A program made the position numbers and the translations under genes. The notes beneath the pieces are model-generated. The model was given only the letters and a program-made list of their open reading frames with translations. It was not told where the DNA came from and did not search any database. From NCBI RefSeq assembly GCF_002813295.1, contig NZ_PHUE01000001.1, positions 2,852,001-2,916,000 on the forward strand: a stretch of DNA of 64,000 nucleotides, given 5' to 3'. This document shows positions 55,511 to 64,000 of the stretch, piece by piece. Position 1 is the first letter of the stretch; the number at the start of each line of letters is the position of its first letter. This DNA is from Flavobacterium sp. 5 (lineage in GTDB: Bacteria; Bacteroidota; Bacteroidia; Flavobacteriales; Flavobacteriaceae).

Positions 55511-56764
55511 TTAATCTTTTTTGCTGTTTTTGGCTTCAATCCATCGTGACATATATTTAGTACTGTTTAAAGTGTGGTGCTGTAATAATGAACCTAAGAA
55601 ATTATCCAGACGGTGTTTCCCTAAGTTGGATTGTAGAAATCGAATTTTGGCAACAAAATCTTTTTCAAACAACTTTTTAGAATAGCGTTGATTGATAATA
55701 GCAATTCCATTTTGTTGTGCTGCTATCCAAAGCTTTTCATCTTTATATAAGTCAGTGGCGGCTTTTGTAAATTCGTGTATATCATCAGTTACAGATCCGT
55801 TCCAGGGTAATTGCCCTTGCATTGATTCAGCACCAATAGTAGTGGTAATGCTTGGTGTTCCGCATTGCATGGCTTCAATTAATTTTCCTTTAATGCCTGC
55901 TCCAAAACGCAAAGGAGCCAAAACAACTCTAGCATTTTTAACTACCTCATTAGCATTATTTGCTCTACCCTTGATATGAAAGCCTTCTTTAGGTTGGTGT
56001 AATTGTGTTACTTTTTGCGATGGATAAGCTCCATAAACATGAAGTTCAGCGTTCGGTAATTGTTTTTTTAGTAAAGGCCAGATAGTTTCTTTTAAATACT
56101 GTACTGCATTCCAATTGGGTTCATGTAAAAAGTTGCCTATGAAGACAAAATTGTTTCTTTCGTTAAAAGAAGGAAGGTTCTCAAATGTCTCGTTCGAAAT
56201 GGTATCCAATAAAAAAGGCAAATAATACAGTAATTTTTCATCTACTTTGAAAGTAGTTTTTAATAATTCCATTTCAAATTCAGAAATAATTAAAGATAAA
56301 TCACATCTCAAAATACTAGCAATTTCTCTTTTGGCTACGTCTTCTTTTAAAGTATCAAAAACAGAAAATTCGTTGTGAGCTTTAAAGGCTTTTTGTCTTG
56401 ATTGTCTCAAACAATGCAAATCCTCAGTGTCTAATATTCGTAAGGCATCGGGACAATTCTCGGCAACTCTCCAGCCAAATTGTTCTTCAATCATGAATCG
56501 ATCAAATAAAACGATGTTGGGATTCAGCTCTTTAATAAAAATATCAAAACTGGAAGAATTCAAAGCAATTGATTTTTTGTCTACCTTTAATAAGGATAAA
56601 TCAACCATAAAATCGCTATCCATTGCTGGGCTAGCAAATGTGATGCTGAAACCTTGTTCTTGAAACTCAGTGATTAATTGCAACATACGACCACCGGCGG
56701 CAGAAGAATTGGGTTCGGGCCATACAAAGCCAATGATTAAAAGGATTTGAGTTTGTTGCATCAT
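55511..56764 (-). CDS. Glycosyltransferase, GT4-like (Glycos_transf_1)
   Basis: Starting at the ATG at 56764 (or the next codon, 56761), this protein has 417 aa: MMQQTQILLIIGFVWPEPNS. A TTG ten codons upstream is less likely. The N-terminal Rossmann half contains WPEPNSSAAGGRML. The C-terminal half has FIGNFLHEPNWNAV, the E-x-E-type region LHVYGAYPSQKV, and the nucleotide-sugar segment APLRFGAGIKGKLIEAMQCGTPSITT. It transfers a sugar to an unknown acceptor, perhaps a surface polysaccharide. It is divergent from miaE. Confidence 0.85.
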   Translation of the reverse strand: MMQQTQILLIIGFVWPEPNSSAAGGRMLQLITEFQEQGFSITFASPAMDSDFMVDLSLLKVDKKSIALNSSSFDIFIKELNPNIVLFDRFMIEEQFGWRVAENCPDALRILDTEDLHCLRQSRQKAFKAHNEFSVFDTLKEDVAKREIASILRCDLSLIISEFEMELLKTTFKVDEKLLYYLPFLLDTISNETFENLPSFNERNNFVFIGNFLHEPNWNAVQYLKETIWPLLKKQLPNAELHVYGAYPSQKVTQLHQPKEGFHIKGRANNANEVVKNARVVLAPLRFGAGIKGKLIEAMQCGTPSITTTIGAESMQGQLPWNGSVTDDIHEFTKAATDLYKDEKLWIAAQQNGIAIINQRYSKKLFEKDFVAKIRFLQSNLGKHRLDNFLGSLLQHHTLNSTKYMSRWIEAKNSKKD

Positions 56765-56842
56765 AATTAAAGATAATGATGCAAAATAATGCAATTTGGT
56801 TGGTTAAAGCATCATTTAGGTGGAAAATACCTAAGAAAACAC

Positions 56843-56850
56843 TAATTTTG
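56843..56850 (+). promoter_or_regulatory. -7 element for miaE
   Basis: TAATTTTG fits TAnnTTTG and lies 21 bases before the ATG at 56872. No TTG occurs at the usual distance upstream. Confidence 0.45.
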
Positions 56851-56871
56851 CAGAACATAAAATTATGTATT

Positions 56872-57453
56872 ATGCTTGGATTAAAGTTAGTTACAGACCC
56901 ACGTTGGGTAAATATTGTAGAGTCTAATATTGAAGAAATATTGACAGATCATGCTTGGTGTGAACAAAAAGCTGCTTCAAACGCAATCAGTTTGATTACC
57001 TATAACTCAGAGTTAGAGGAATTAGTGACAGAATTGTTAGTTATTGCCAAAGAAGAATTAGATCATTTGCAATTAGTTCACAATTTAATAAAAAGCCGCG
57101 GATTAACTTTGGGCAGAGAACGCAAAGACCATTATGTTAATGAACTTTTTAAATTCATGAAAAAAGATGGAAGTAGAAAAGATGCTTTAGTAGATCGTTT
57201 ATTGTTTTCAGCAATGATTGAAGCTAGAAGCTGTGAGCGATTTAAAGTCTTATCTGAGAATATAAAAGACCCTGAATTAGCTAAGTTTTATAGAGATCTT
57301 ATGATTTCGGAAGCGGGACATTATACTACGTTCCTTGGGTTTGCTCGAAAATATACTGATAATTTTGACGTAGATAAACGTTGGCAAGAATGGATTGAGT
57401 TTGAAACTTCTATTATTACCAATTATGGCAAAAGTGAAACCGTACATGGTTAA
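56872..57453 (+). CDS. miaE: tRNA-(ms2io6A)-hydroxylase MiaE-like di-iron protein
   Basis: The ATG at 56872 gives 193 aa, MLGLKLVTDPRWVNIVE, the normal start of this family. An in-frame start at 56776 would add 32 residues and read through the promoter. The two iron-ligand pairs of a ferritin-like four-helix bundle are visible as KEELDHLQ and SEAGHYTTF, plus the glutamate in MIEARSCERF. MiaE hydroxylates the isopentenyl group of ms2i6A37 in tRNA using oxygen. The downstream asmA-like gene follows after 62 bases. Confidence 0.9.
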   Translation: MLGLKLVTDPRWVNIVESNIEEILTDHAWCEQKAASNAISLITYNSELEELVTELLVIAKEELDHLQLVHNLIKSRGLTLGRERKDHYVNELFKFMKKDGSRKDALVDRLLFSAMIEARSCERFKVLSENIKDPELAKFYRDLMISEAGHYTTFLGFARKYTDNFDVDKRWQEWIEFETSIITNYGKSETVHG

Positions 57454-57515
57454 AAGCCAATTTGCATTAGCAAATAATTTATCATTTTTATTTTTTAATT
57501 CAGCACCCAAAATAC

Positions 57516-60278
57516 ATGTCAACAACCAATTATAAAGCTATCGGAGTTAAAATTTTAAAATATACTAGTATTACTCTAGTAGTTTTATTAGGTCTCATGT
57601 TTATTACTCCTTTGATTTTTTCAGATAAAATAAAAGAACAAGTCAAAAAAACTGCCAATCAAAAATTAAATGGAGAGTTAAATTATTCGGATGCCCAAGT
57701 TTCTTTCTTTACACACTTTCCATCGTTAACTTTGACTTTGACGAAATTCAATCTTAATGGATCTGCTCCTTTTCAAAACGAAAAATTAGTTAGTGCAGAT
57801 GAAATTGCTTTTGGAATTAACTTGAGCAGTCTTGTTTTTGGAGAAAATATAAAAATTGATCAAATTTTCCTTTCCAACTCATTGGTGAATATAAAAGTCA
57901 ATAAAAATGGGGAAGCCAATTATAATATATACAAAGCCGAAAAGGAAACAACTTCAAAAGAAGAAGAATCAGATACAGGGATAAAATTAGAAGAAATTGA
58001 AATCAACAACAGTAAACTTATTTATGACGATCAATCTACCAATGTTCATGTAGATGCTGTTGGTTTTAATTATCTTGGGAATGGTGATTTAAGCCAGGCA
58101 ATATTTGAATTGCATTCTAAATTAAAAATTGAAAAGCTGAACATCATTTATGAAAATGAACCCTACTTGATGAACAAAAAAATAGATGGAGATTTAATTA
58201 CCAAAATAAACACCCATTCATTGTCTTTTGTTTTTGAAGAAAATGACTTGTCAATTAATAAACTTTTGGTAGATTTTAAAGGGAAATTTGATTTCTTGAA
58301 AGATGGATATAATATTGATTTTCTTTTAAAATCGAATAAAAGTAATCTCTATGACCTTTTTACTGCTTTTCCTCCAAAATATATTACGTGGCTTAAAGAC
58401 ACTGAGTTAAAAGGGAATGTAGATTTATTGTTTTCCCTAAAAGGAAAATACATTGCATCACAAAATATAGGACCCAATTTAAATTTGGATTTTAAAGTGA
58501 AAGATGGTTTTGTGAATTATAAAAAAAGCGCTTTCCCAGTCTCTAATTTAGATATGGACATTAGTACCAAAGTGCCTAACTTGAATCCAGAACTTTTAAT
58601 ATTGGATGCAAGAAATGTATCTTTAAATATTGATAAAAATTATCTTAAAACCAGATTAAAAATGAACGGAATGACAACTCCTGACATTGATTTGGCTTTG
58701 AATTCTCAAATTGATTTAGAAAAATTAAATCGTGCACTTGGAATTCCAGATATAGAATTAAAAGGGATGCTTGTTGGTGATTTGAAGGCTAAAGGGAAGT
58801 TTGATAAAAAAAATAAGCTTTTCCCAAATGCTAATGGGACTTTGAATTTGAAAAATGGATTTGTAAAAACGCAGTATTATCCAAATCCAATAACCGATAT
58901 TAATGTTGTTACCAACATAAATAATCAAAAAGGAACTTACGACGGTCTATCGGTAGTTTTGAAACCTGCTGCTTTTACTTTTGAGGGAGAGCCATTTTGG
59001 GTTCAGGCTGATTTGAAAAACTTTGACGATTTAAATTATGATATCAAAGCAAAAGGGGTATTGAATATTAGTAAAATATATAAAGTGTTTTCTCAAAAAG
59101 GATTAGATGTAGATGGTTCTATAAAAGCCGATTTACAATTGAAAGGAGTTCAAAGCTATGCTGAAAAAGGAGATTACAGTAAATTACAAAATAAGGGAAC
59201 TCTGGAAATTAGAAATATAAAGATAGCCACAGAGTATTTGCCTAAACCGTTGTTGATTAAAGAGGGGATTTTTAGATTCAATCAAGATAAAATGTCTTTC
59301 AATACATTTTTGACTTCTTATGGAGAATCAGATTTTAAAATGAATGGCTATTTGAAAAATGTTTTCAATTTTATGTCTTCTAAAAATGGTACTTTAAGAG
59401 GTTCATTTACTTTGAATTCAAATTTTATCAATGTAGATGAATTTATGTCTAGTACAACGACAGTTTCTGCAATTCCTGCGACTGTTGATCCAAATAACAT
59501 ATCAAAGCCTGTAACTCAAGAAACAGGTGTGATTTTAATTCCATCAAATATGGATTTACAATTTTATGCTACTGCGCATAAAATTAATTATCAAGGGCTT
59601 ATTTTACAAGATGGAAAAGGAGCTGTAAAAATGAAGAATGGCAAAATATTGATGCAAAATACAGGATTTAATCTAATAGGATGTAATGTTGCTATGAATG
59701 CAGCTTATCAAGGGCTTACGCCTAAAAAAGCTGTTTTTGAATTTGATCTTAAAGCGACTGATTTTAGTATAAAAAGAGCTTACGATGAAGTGGATATGTT
59801 CAAGGAAATGGCTAGCGCAGCCAAAGATGCACAAGGAATTGTATCACTAGATTACAAAGTAAAAGGAAGATTGGATCAACAAATGATGCCAGTATATCCA
59901 TCGTTAATTGGTGGTGGTGTACTGTCCATAAAAGATGTAAAAGTGAAAGGTATGAAGATGTTTAATGCAGTAAGTAAAACTACAGATCATGAATCGATCA
60001 AAAATCCAGAACTTTCCAAAGTAGATATCAAAACATCCGTAAAAAACAATGTTATTACTATTGAGCGTTTCAAATTCAAGTTTGCTGGTTTCAGACCAAG
60101 AATTGAAGGAACATCGAGCCTTGATGGGCGATTGAATATTAAAATGAGATTAGGATTACCACCTTTTGGACTTTTTGGAATTCCACTTACTGTGACAGGT
60201 ACTAATAATAATCCAAAAGTAAAAGTTGGTAAACAAGGAGAAGATATTGAAGAAACTAAGGATACCGAGGATAATTAG
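57516..60278 (+). CDS. AsmA-family envelope protein
   Basis: This 920-aa protein has one N-terminal membrane helix (ITLVVLLGLMFITPLIF), then an AsmA domain (LNGELNYSDAQVSFFTHFPSLTLTLTKF) and a long repeating beta-strand structure typical of AsmA/TamB-like proteins. The C-terminal AsmA_2-type segment reads LRGSFTLNSNFINVDEF, and FGIPLTVTGTNNNPKVKVG ends the fold before an acidic tail. Such proteins bridge the periplasm and are linked to lipid transport or outer-membrane integrity. It ends at a strong bidirectional terminator. Confidence 0.88.
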   Translation: MSTTNYKAIGVKILKYTSITLVVLLGLMFITPLIFSDKIKEQVKKTANQKLNGELNYSDAQVSFFTHFPSLTLTLTKFNLNGSAPFQNEKLVSADEIAFGINLSSLVFGENIKIDQIFLSNSLVNIKVNKNGEANYNIYKAEKETTSKEEESDTGIKLEEIEINNSKLIYDDQSTNVHVDAVGFNYLGNGDLSQAIFELHSKLKIEKLNIIYENEPYLMNKKIDGDLITKINTHSLSFVFEENDLSINKLLVDFKGKFDFLKDGYNIDFLLKSNKSNLYDLFTAFPPKYITWLKDTELKGNVDLLFSLKGKYIASQNIGPNLNLDFKVKDGFVNYKKSAFPVSNLDMDISTKVPNLNPELLILDARNVSLNIDKNYLKTRLKMNGMTTPDIDLALNSQIDLEKLNRALGIPDIELKGMLVGDLKAKGKFDKKNKLFPNANGTLNLKNGFVKTQYYPNPITDINVVTNINNQKGTYDGLSVVLKPAAFTFEGEPFWVQADLKNFDDLNYDIKAKGVLNISKIYKVFSQKGLDVDGSIKADLQLKGVQSYAEKGDYSKLQNKGTLEIRNIKIATEYLPKPLLIKEGIFRFNQDKMSFNTFLTSYGESDFKMNGYLKNVFNFMSSKNGTLRGSFTLNSNFINVDEFMSSTTTVSAIPATVDPNNISKPVTQETGVILIPSNMDLQFYATAHKINYQGLILQDGKGAVKMKNGKILMQNTGFNLIGCNVAMNAAYQGLTPKKAVFEFDLKATDFSIKRAYDEVDMFKEMASAAKDAQGIVSLDYKVKGRLDQQMMPVYPSLIGGGVLSIKDVKVKGMKMFNAVSKTTDHESIKNPELSKVDIKTSVKNNVITIERFKFKFAGFRPRIEGTSSLDGRLNIKMRLGLPPFGLFGIPLTVTGTNNNPKVKVGKQGEDIEETKDTEDN

Positions 60279-60316
60279 AGAACAGCAATTTTAGAACATA
60301 GTTGCTATTATAAAAT

Positions 60317-60348
60317 AAAAAAGCTCCCAAATGATTGGGAGCTTTTTT
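60317..60348. terminator. Bidirectional terminator between convergent genes
   Basis: A 14-bp stem (AAAAAAGCTCCCAA / TTGGGAGCTTTTTT) with a 4-base loop serves asmA from the left and the hypothetical gene from the right. Its last bases overlap the hypothetical gene's stop. Confidence 0.9.
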
Positions 60349-60943
60349 ATTTTATACATTCTATATATACTGGAGAATTAAAAAAATCTAAGATGTCTAG
60401 ATTTTGATTCTGTGCCGATAGCTTATCATAAGACTCAATTCGTGTAATTAACATTTCGCAGTCTTTAAAATAAAATTGAATTTTAGAAAAAATATCTGCG
60501 CGTGAATTGTTTGATTTTGCATTTTTAAGATTATCAAATTCAAGGCTATCTATAATATTATTATTTAAATCTAATATATAAAAGACGTAGTTTACCTTAG
60601 AACTTTCCTCATCTTCATTTGGTTTAGTTGTAAAAATGAGTGTTTTGGAAGCTGTATCAGATAGAACAAAATAACCGTTTACTTCTTTAGAATTGTTTAA
60701 TTTATAGGTTTTAAATTTATTAGTACCTATATGAATATAATCAAAATCTTTAAATTTAATCTTGCTTTCAATATCCGAGTTTGGTAGTTTATAGTAGACG
60801 ACCTTTTCGGTATTGTCAATTCGAAAATAACTAGTTTTTATGGTAATCTTTGATCCATCATTGGTAAGTATAAAACTTTCGAAAGCTGGCATTGAAAAAG
60901 AATTAATGCTAAGAAATAGCATTAAAAAGTAGAGTTTTTGCAT
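60347..60943 (-). CDS. Exported protein of unknown function
   Basis: This 198-aa protein has a signal peptide (MLFLSINSFSMPAFE) and then a beta-rich sequence with many Lys, Asn and Asp residues and no cysteine pair or known motif except one Cys-Glu near the C-terminus (FKDCEMLI). I do not recognise the family. A -7 promoter element lies 29 bases before its start, so it is likely transcribed alone. Confidence 0.75.
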   Translation of the reverse strand: MQKLYFLMLFLSINSFSMPAFESFILTNDGSKITIKTSYFRIDNTEKVVYYKLPNSDIESKIKFKDFDYIHIGTNKFKTYKLNNSKEVNGYFVLSDTASKTLIFTTKPNEDEESSKVNYVFYILDLNNNIIDSLEFDNLKNAKSNNSRADIFSKIQFYFKDCEMLITRIESYDKLSAQNQNLDILDFFNSPVYIECIK

Positions 60944-60971
60944 GTTGTAGTGGCTTGGAATTTAATTTTTT

Positions 60972-60979
60972 CAAAACTA
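60972..60979 (-). promoter_or_regulatory. -7 element for the 198-aa exported protein
   Basis: On the minus strand TAGTTTTG fits TAnnTTTG exactly and lies 29 bases before the start codon. The nearest TTG upstream is 26 bases away, farther than usual. Confidence 0.4.
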
Positions 60980-61132
60980 GACTAATAGTATTTGTTCTTT
61001 GTTAACAAACTATAAATCTTAGATTAATAAAAATAAATTTTGGAACACTGAATTTAAATAAAGTGTAAAATCGATAGTATTATTCTGTAATTTCAATGAT
61101 AGTCATTCTTATATTGAAAAAAGGAGATGTAA

Positions 61133-61185
61133 AAAAACAGCACAAATTGTATATATGGAAATGCTAATACAATTTGTACTGTTTT
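61133..61185 (-). terminator. Long hairpin terminator after the duplicated-domain protein gene
   Basis: AAAAACAG-CACAAATTGTA pairs with TACAATTTGT-ACTGTTTTT (19 positions, one mismatch) around a 16-base loop, with a T run after it on the minus strand. Confidence 0.75.
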
Positions 61186-61188
61186 TAT

Positions 61189-61989
61189 TTATTTGGAAGC
61201 ACCAGGTAAATTATGATAGATATTATCACCATGAATTCCTGTAAACGCTAATTTTAATTGATCAAAAAAAGCTTTACTGTCCTCTTCTTTAGGCCATGCA
61301 GCTTTTGCTAATTCATCTTGTTTTAGATTTGATTTTTCGATATCTCCAAAAGAGTCGTAGAAATAGGCTTCCATAAAGTCTCTGCTATCGGAGCCCCAAG
61401 CGTGGCGAAACGGATAATAGCCTTTGATGAATGGATCTTTGAATGTTACTTTTTCATTGTATTCTTTCATGCCTTTTCCTTTTCCGCTCATAGACATTTG
61501 CGATCTTCGAATGTATACAATCATGGGTTCTTTGTTGGTAGCTTTGAATTCTTTTGATCCTATTGTTTCAATAGAAGAGTAAATTTCATCAGAATGCATA
61601 GGCATGTAGTAGCTGTTTTGTTTGTCAAAAAAAGCAGTTCTGACTTTTTCATCAGGCCAAGCTTTTTTGATGAGGTCTTCGGAGACAGTATTTGATTTTT
61701 CAATATCTTCCCAAGTTTTATAAACACTCACTAATATTACCTCAGAGCTATTATCAGTGTAATAATGCGTTAGGATTTCGGAACCTAATATTAAGTCATT
61801 TTTGCTGGTTACTTTGTCGAAATACTCTTGTTCCGTTGCCTTCCAATCCTTACCATCGGTATTAAAATTTCTGTGTAGTGTAGTCATAGTAATAAATACA
61901 GGTTTGGGGGGATCTTGAGCATAACTATTTATGCTTAGGAGGAATGTTAAAATTAACGTTCCCAACGAAAAAAAGTCTCTCTTTCTCAT
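61189..61989 (-). CDS. Exported protein with two copies of a domain, function unknown
   Basis: This 266-aa protein has a signal peptide (cleavage near SYAQ) and a clear internal duplication. The first copy, about residues 30-145, contains DIEKSNTVSEDLIKKAWPDE...AFFD. The second, about 155-260, contains DIEKSNLKQDELAKAAWPKE...AFFD. Both then run into a His-x-D-x-I-Y motif (MHSDEIY and IHGDNIY). The layout resembles small dimeric alpha/beta-barrel (ferredoxin-like) proteins fused in tandem. No catalytic role can be assigned. It is transcribed alone between the 198-aa protein gene and folC. Confidence 0.78.
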   Translation of the reverse strand: MRKRDFFSLGTLILTFLLSINSYAQDPPKPVFITMTTLHRNFNTDGKDWKATEQEYFDKVTSKNDLILGSEILTHYYTDNSSEVILVSVYKTWEDIEKSNTVSEDLIKKAWPDEKVRTAFFDKQNSYYMPMHSDEIYSSIETIGSKEFKATNKEPMIVYIRRSQMSMSGKGKGMKEYNEKVTFKDPFIKGYYPFRHAWGSDSRDFMEAYFYDSFGDIEKSNLKQDELAKAAWPKEEDSKAFFDQLKLAFTGIHGDNIYHNLPGASK

Positions 61990-62102
61990 AATAAACTAAA
62001 AATTAAATGATTAATTAACATAAAACACTTATAAAGTTAGTTAATTGTTAATCAAGTAATTACGATATCTAAGTTTATTTTGAGAGAAAAATTAAAGATC
62101 GT

Positions 62103-63338
62103 TTAGTTTTCCTTATTTAACGGTAATTCAGCAACTACAAAGGTACTTCCGCCTATATAAATAAAATCTTCTTTTGTAGAGTTATTCTTAGCCGAGTTGT
62201 ATGCTTCTATCACAGAATCATATTTATTTCCTTTTAAAGAAAAAGATAAGGCTTTTTCTTGTAATAAAGTAGCGTCTAAACCACGAGGAATATTTGGTTT
62301 GCAAAAATAATATGTAGCATTTTTTGGAAACAAAGGCAGTACTTCATCTAGTTCTTTGTCATTGACTACGCCCAATACAATATGTAAGTTTGAATAGGTT
62401 TCTTTTTGTATTTGATTCAGAACAATTTCGAGACCATTTTTGTTGTGCGCAGTATCGCAAATTACTTTTGGGTTTTCACCCAATTGTTGCCATCGACCCA
62501 ATAAACCAGTATTTTTTATGACATGCAATAAACCAGATTTTATGCTCTCTGGACTTATTTTAAAATTTGTTTGCTCGTTTAGGATTTTGAAAGTTTGTAC
62601 AACTGTCTTTTTATTATGTTGCTGATAATCGCCTATCAAATCCGAAGGATAAGTTTCTGAAATCAATTCTGATGCAAAATATATTTCTGCTTTATTTTCT
62701 TCTGCTTTTGCTGAAAATACAGGCTTAGTTTCAGGAGTATATTCACCAATAACTACAGGAATTTCAGGCTTTATAATTCCAGCTTTTTCAGTTGCAATAG
62801 ACGCCAAGGTATTGCCTAGAAATTGAACATGATCAATCCCAATATTTGTAATTACCGAAACCAAAGGAGTAATAATATTCGTAGCATCAAGTCTTCCGCC
62901 CAAACCAACTTCAACAATAGCGATATCAACTTTTTCTTTTACAAAGTAATCAAAAGCCAAACCAACCGTCATTTCGAAGAAACTCATATCATTGGCTTCA
63001 AAGAAAGATTTATGTTGAGCAACAAAATCACAAACAAATTCTTCGGAGATTTCAATACCGTTAATTTTGATTCGCTCTCTAAAATCTTTTAAGTGTGGCG
63101 AAGTATATAACCCCACTTTATAACCAGCTTCTTGCAGGATCGAAGCAAGCATGTGCGAGGTAGAACCTTTGCCGTTGGTTCCTGCAACATGTATACATTT
63201 TAGTTTTTGTTCAGGGTTATCAAGATGATTGGCAAGTAAATTTACGTTGGTTAGATCTTTCTTATAAGCCGATGCTCCCTGTAATTGATACATTGGGAGT
63301 TGGTTAAACATCCAATTTGTGGTTTCTTGATAGTTCAT
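62103..63338 (-). CDS. folC: Dihydrofolate synthase / folylpolyglutamate synthase
   Basis: This 411-aa Mur-ligase-like enzyme adds glutamate to dihydropteroate and folates. The ATP loop HVAGTNGKGSTSHML is at about residues 50-64. The FolC markers YTSPHLKDFRERIKING, VEVGLGGRLDATNII (Mg and substrate loop) and ICDTAHNKNGLE (second domain) are all present. It follows the usual two-domain order and length. It is divergent from the exbB-like gene, and the latter's probable promoter lies over the first codons of folC. Confidence 0.93.
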   Translation of the reverse strand: MNYQETTNWMFNQLPMYQLQGASAYKKDLTNVNLLANHLDNPEQKLKCIHVAGTNGKGSTSHMLASILQEAGYKVGLYTSPHLKDFRERIKINGIEISEEFVCDFVAQHKSFFEANDMSFFEMTVGLAFDYFVKEKVDIAIVEVGLGGRLDATNIITPLVSVITNIGIDHVQFLGNTLASIATEKAGIIKPEIPVVIGEYTPETKPVFSAKAEENKAEIYFASELISETYPSDLIGDYQQHNKKTVVQTFKILNEQTNFKISPESIKSGLLHVIKNTGLLGRWQQLGENPKVICDTAHNKNGLEIVLNQIQKETYSNLHIVLGVVNDKELDEVLPLFPKNATYYFCKPNIPRGLDATLLQEKALSFSLKGNKYDSVIEAYNSAKNNSTKEDFIYIGGSTFVVAELPLNKEN

Positions 63339-63347
63339 TTATTTTTG
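63316..63347 (+). promoter_or_regulatory. Probable promoter of the exbB/tolQ-like gene
   Basis: TTTG at 63316-63319, 20 bases, then TATTTTTG at 63340-63347 fit the consensus. The leader to the ATG would be about 115 bases. Confidence 0.5.
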
Positions 63348-63467
63348 ATAAAATAGTTGTAAATTGAAATATTTTTTACTTTTTTTAGTTTAATATTACA
63401 GTGAAAAATAGTTTCTGCAAAATTGAAATATTTTTTAGAATTAACGATTATAAACCCAAAATAAAAT

Positions 63468-64000
63468 ATGTTTAGTTTTATACAATTACAAGCTGATACT
63501 CTTGCTACTGCTTCCAATGTTGTTGTGGAAAAGATAGCACCGAACACTGAAATCTCTGTTTTAGGATTTATTTTAAAAGGAGGATTTTTTCTAATTCCAA
63601 TCGCAATATTATTATTTTACACTTTTTATGTGATAATAGAAAGGTATTTATTTATCAATAAAGTGTCCAAAGTAGACCCGCTTTTAATGCGTGATGTCAA
63701 GGAACAATTGACAGCAGGAAACTTTGATTTGGCTCGTTCTATAACCGAAAGAACCAATACAGCTTCTGGAAATGTAATCAAAGAGGGGATTTTATTAATA
63801 GGTCGTCCCATCGCCGAAATTGAATCCAATATGGATCGCGCCGCCGATATCGAAATTGCTCAAATGGAACAGCATTTAGGACAATTAGGACTTATCGCAG
63901 GTATTGCACCAACCCTTGGGTTTATCGGAACAATTTCGGGAGTAATTAAGATTTTCTATAGCATCTCAGTAACCGAAAACATCAGTATTGGTAATATCTC
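63468..64000 (+). CDS. ExbB/TolQ-family proton channel protein, N-terminal part
   Basis: I read this frame from the ATG at 63468 to the window edge (177 codons), so it is cut off at its 3' end. One membrane helix appears at about residues 30-55 (GGFFLIPIAILLFYTFYVIIERY). The family segment AAADIEIAQMEQHL-like ADIEIAQMEQHLGQLGLIAG leads into GIAPTLGFIGTISGVIKIF, the usual second helix of MotA/TolQ/ExbB channels. It should use the proton gradient to power TonB-dependent transport or envelope constriction. It probably serves SusC-type transporters such as the two in this window. Which paralogue it is depends on the genes beyond the edge. Confidence 0.88.
   Translation, partial: MFSFIQLQADTLATASNVVVEKIAPNTEISVLGFILKGGFFLIPIAILLFYTFYVIIERYLFINKVSKVDPLLMRDVKEQLTAGNFDLARSITERTNTASGNVIKEGILLIGRPIAEIESNMDRAADIEIAQMEQHLGQLGLIAGIAPTLGFIGTISGVIKIFYSISVTENISIGNI

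Noticed and set aside
1..64000. CRISPR array or phage region
   Set aside because: I saw no regularly spaced repeats and no phage structural genes anywhere in the window.

Overview
The window is a stretch of an AT-rich Bacteroidota chromosome, almost certainly a Flavobacterium or close relative. The basis is SusC/SusD pairs, type IX secretion (T9SS) and gliding genes (porV, porU, gldJ), a T9SS type A sorting tail on one glycosidase, lipoboxes followed by Ser/Asp/Glu, and promoters of the TTG-N19/20-TAnnTTTG type. No species can be assigned from this sequence alone.

Layout. 1-12.3 kb is mostly housekeeping: the N-terminus of an M1 aminopeptidase, pdhC and pdhA (E2 and E1-alpha of pyruvate dehydrogenase), cdd, the porV-porU pair, gldJ and murF. 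12.3-14.1 kb is a decayed IS1182-type insertion sequence whose inverted-repeat ends double as terminators. 14.1-35.2 kb is a beta-glucan polysaccharide utilisation locus (PUL): a SusR-like one-component regulator diverges from susC, susD and two PKD-type surface lipoproteins, followed by GH16, a broken endonuclease/exonuclease/phosphatase gene, two GH30, two GH5 and one GH3. The enzyme set suits a beta-1,3-glucan with beta-1,6 branches, such as laminarin or fungal/oomycete wall glucan. One GH5 carries a T9SS tail, so the PorU/PorV machinery in the same window probably exports it.

35.2-40.2 kb is a patchwork: a dead REP-associated transposase with a hairpin beside it, an acyltransferase-like membrane protein, a GNAT-MarR operon preceded by a 34-bp inverted repeat, and a Crp-like regulator with an SDR dehydrogenase that share a 16-bp palindrome. 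40.6-54.8 kb is a self-contained beta-mannan PUL: two GH26 mannanases, an AGE-family 2-epimerase, a GH130 mannosyl-glucose phosphorylase and a GPH-type symporter on the minus strand, diverging from an AraC regulator, susC, susD and a surface glycan-binding lipoprotein. Together these give mannan to mannobiose, import, epimerisation to mannosyl-glucose, then phosphorolysis to mannose 1-phosphate and glucose.

The mannan PUL is bracketed by direct repeats. An intact tRNA-Val(TAC) with its terminator lies at 55.1 kb, and a near-identical terminator plus the last bases of a tRNA 3' end lies at 40.2 kb, in the same orientation. This looks like a tRNA-targeted island that delivered the whole PUL, although no integrase remains. 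55.5-64 kb returns to core genes: a glycosyltransferase, miaE, an AsmA-like protein, two exported proteins of unknown function, folC, and the start of an ExbB/TolQ proton channel.
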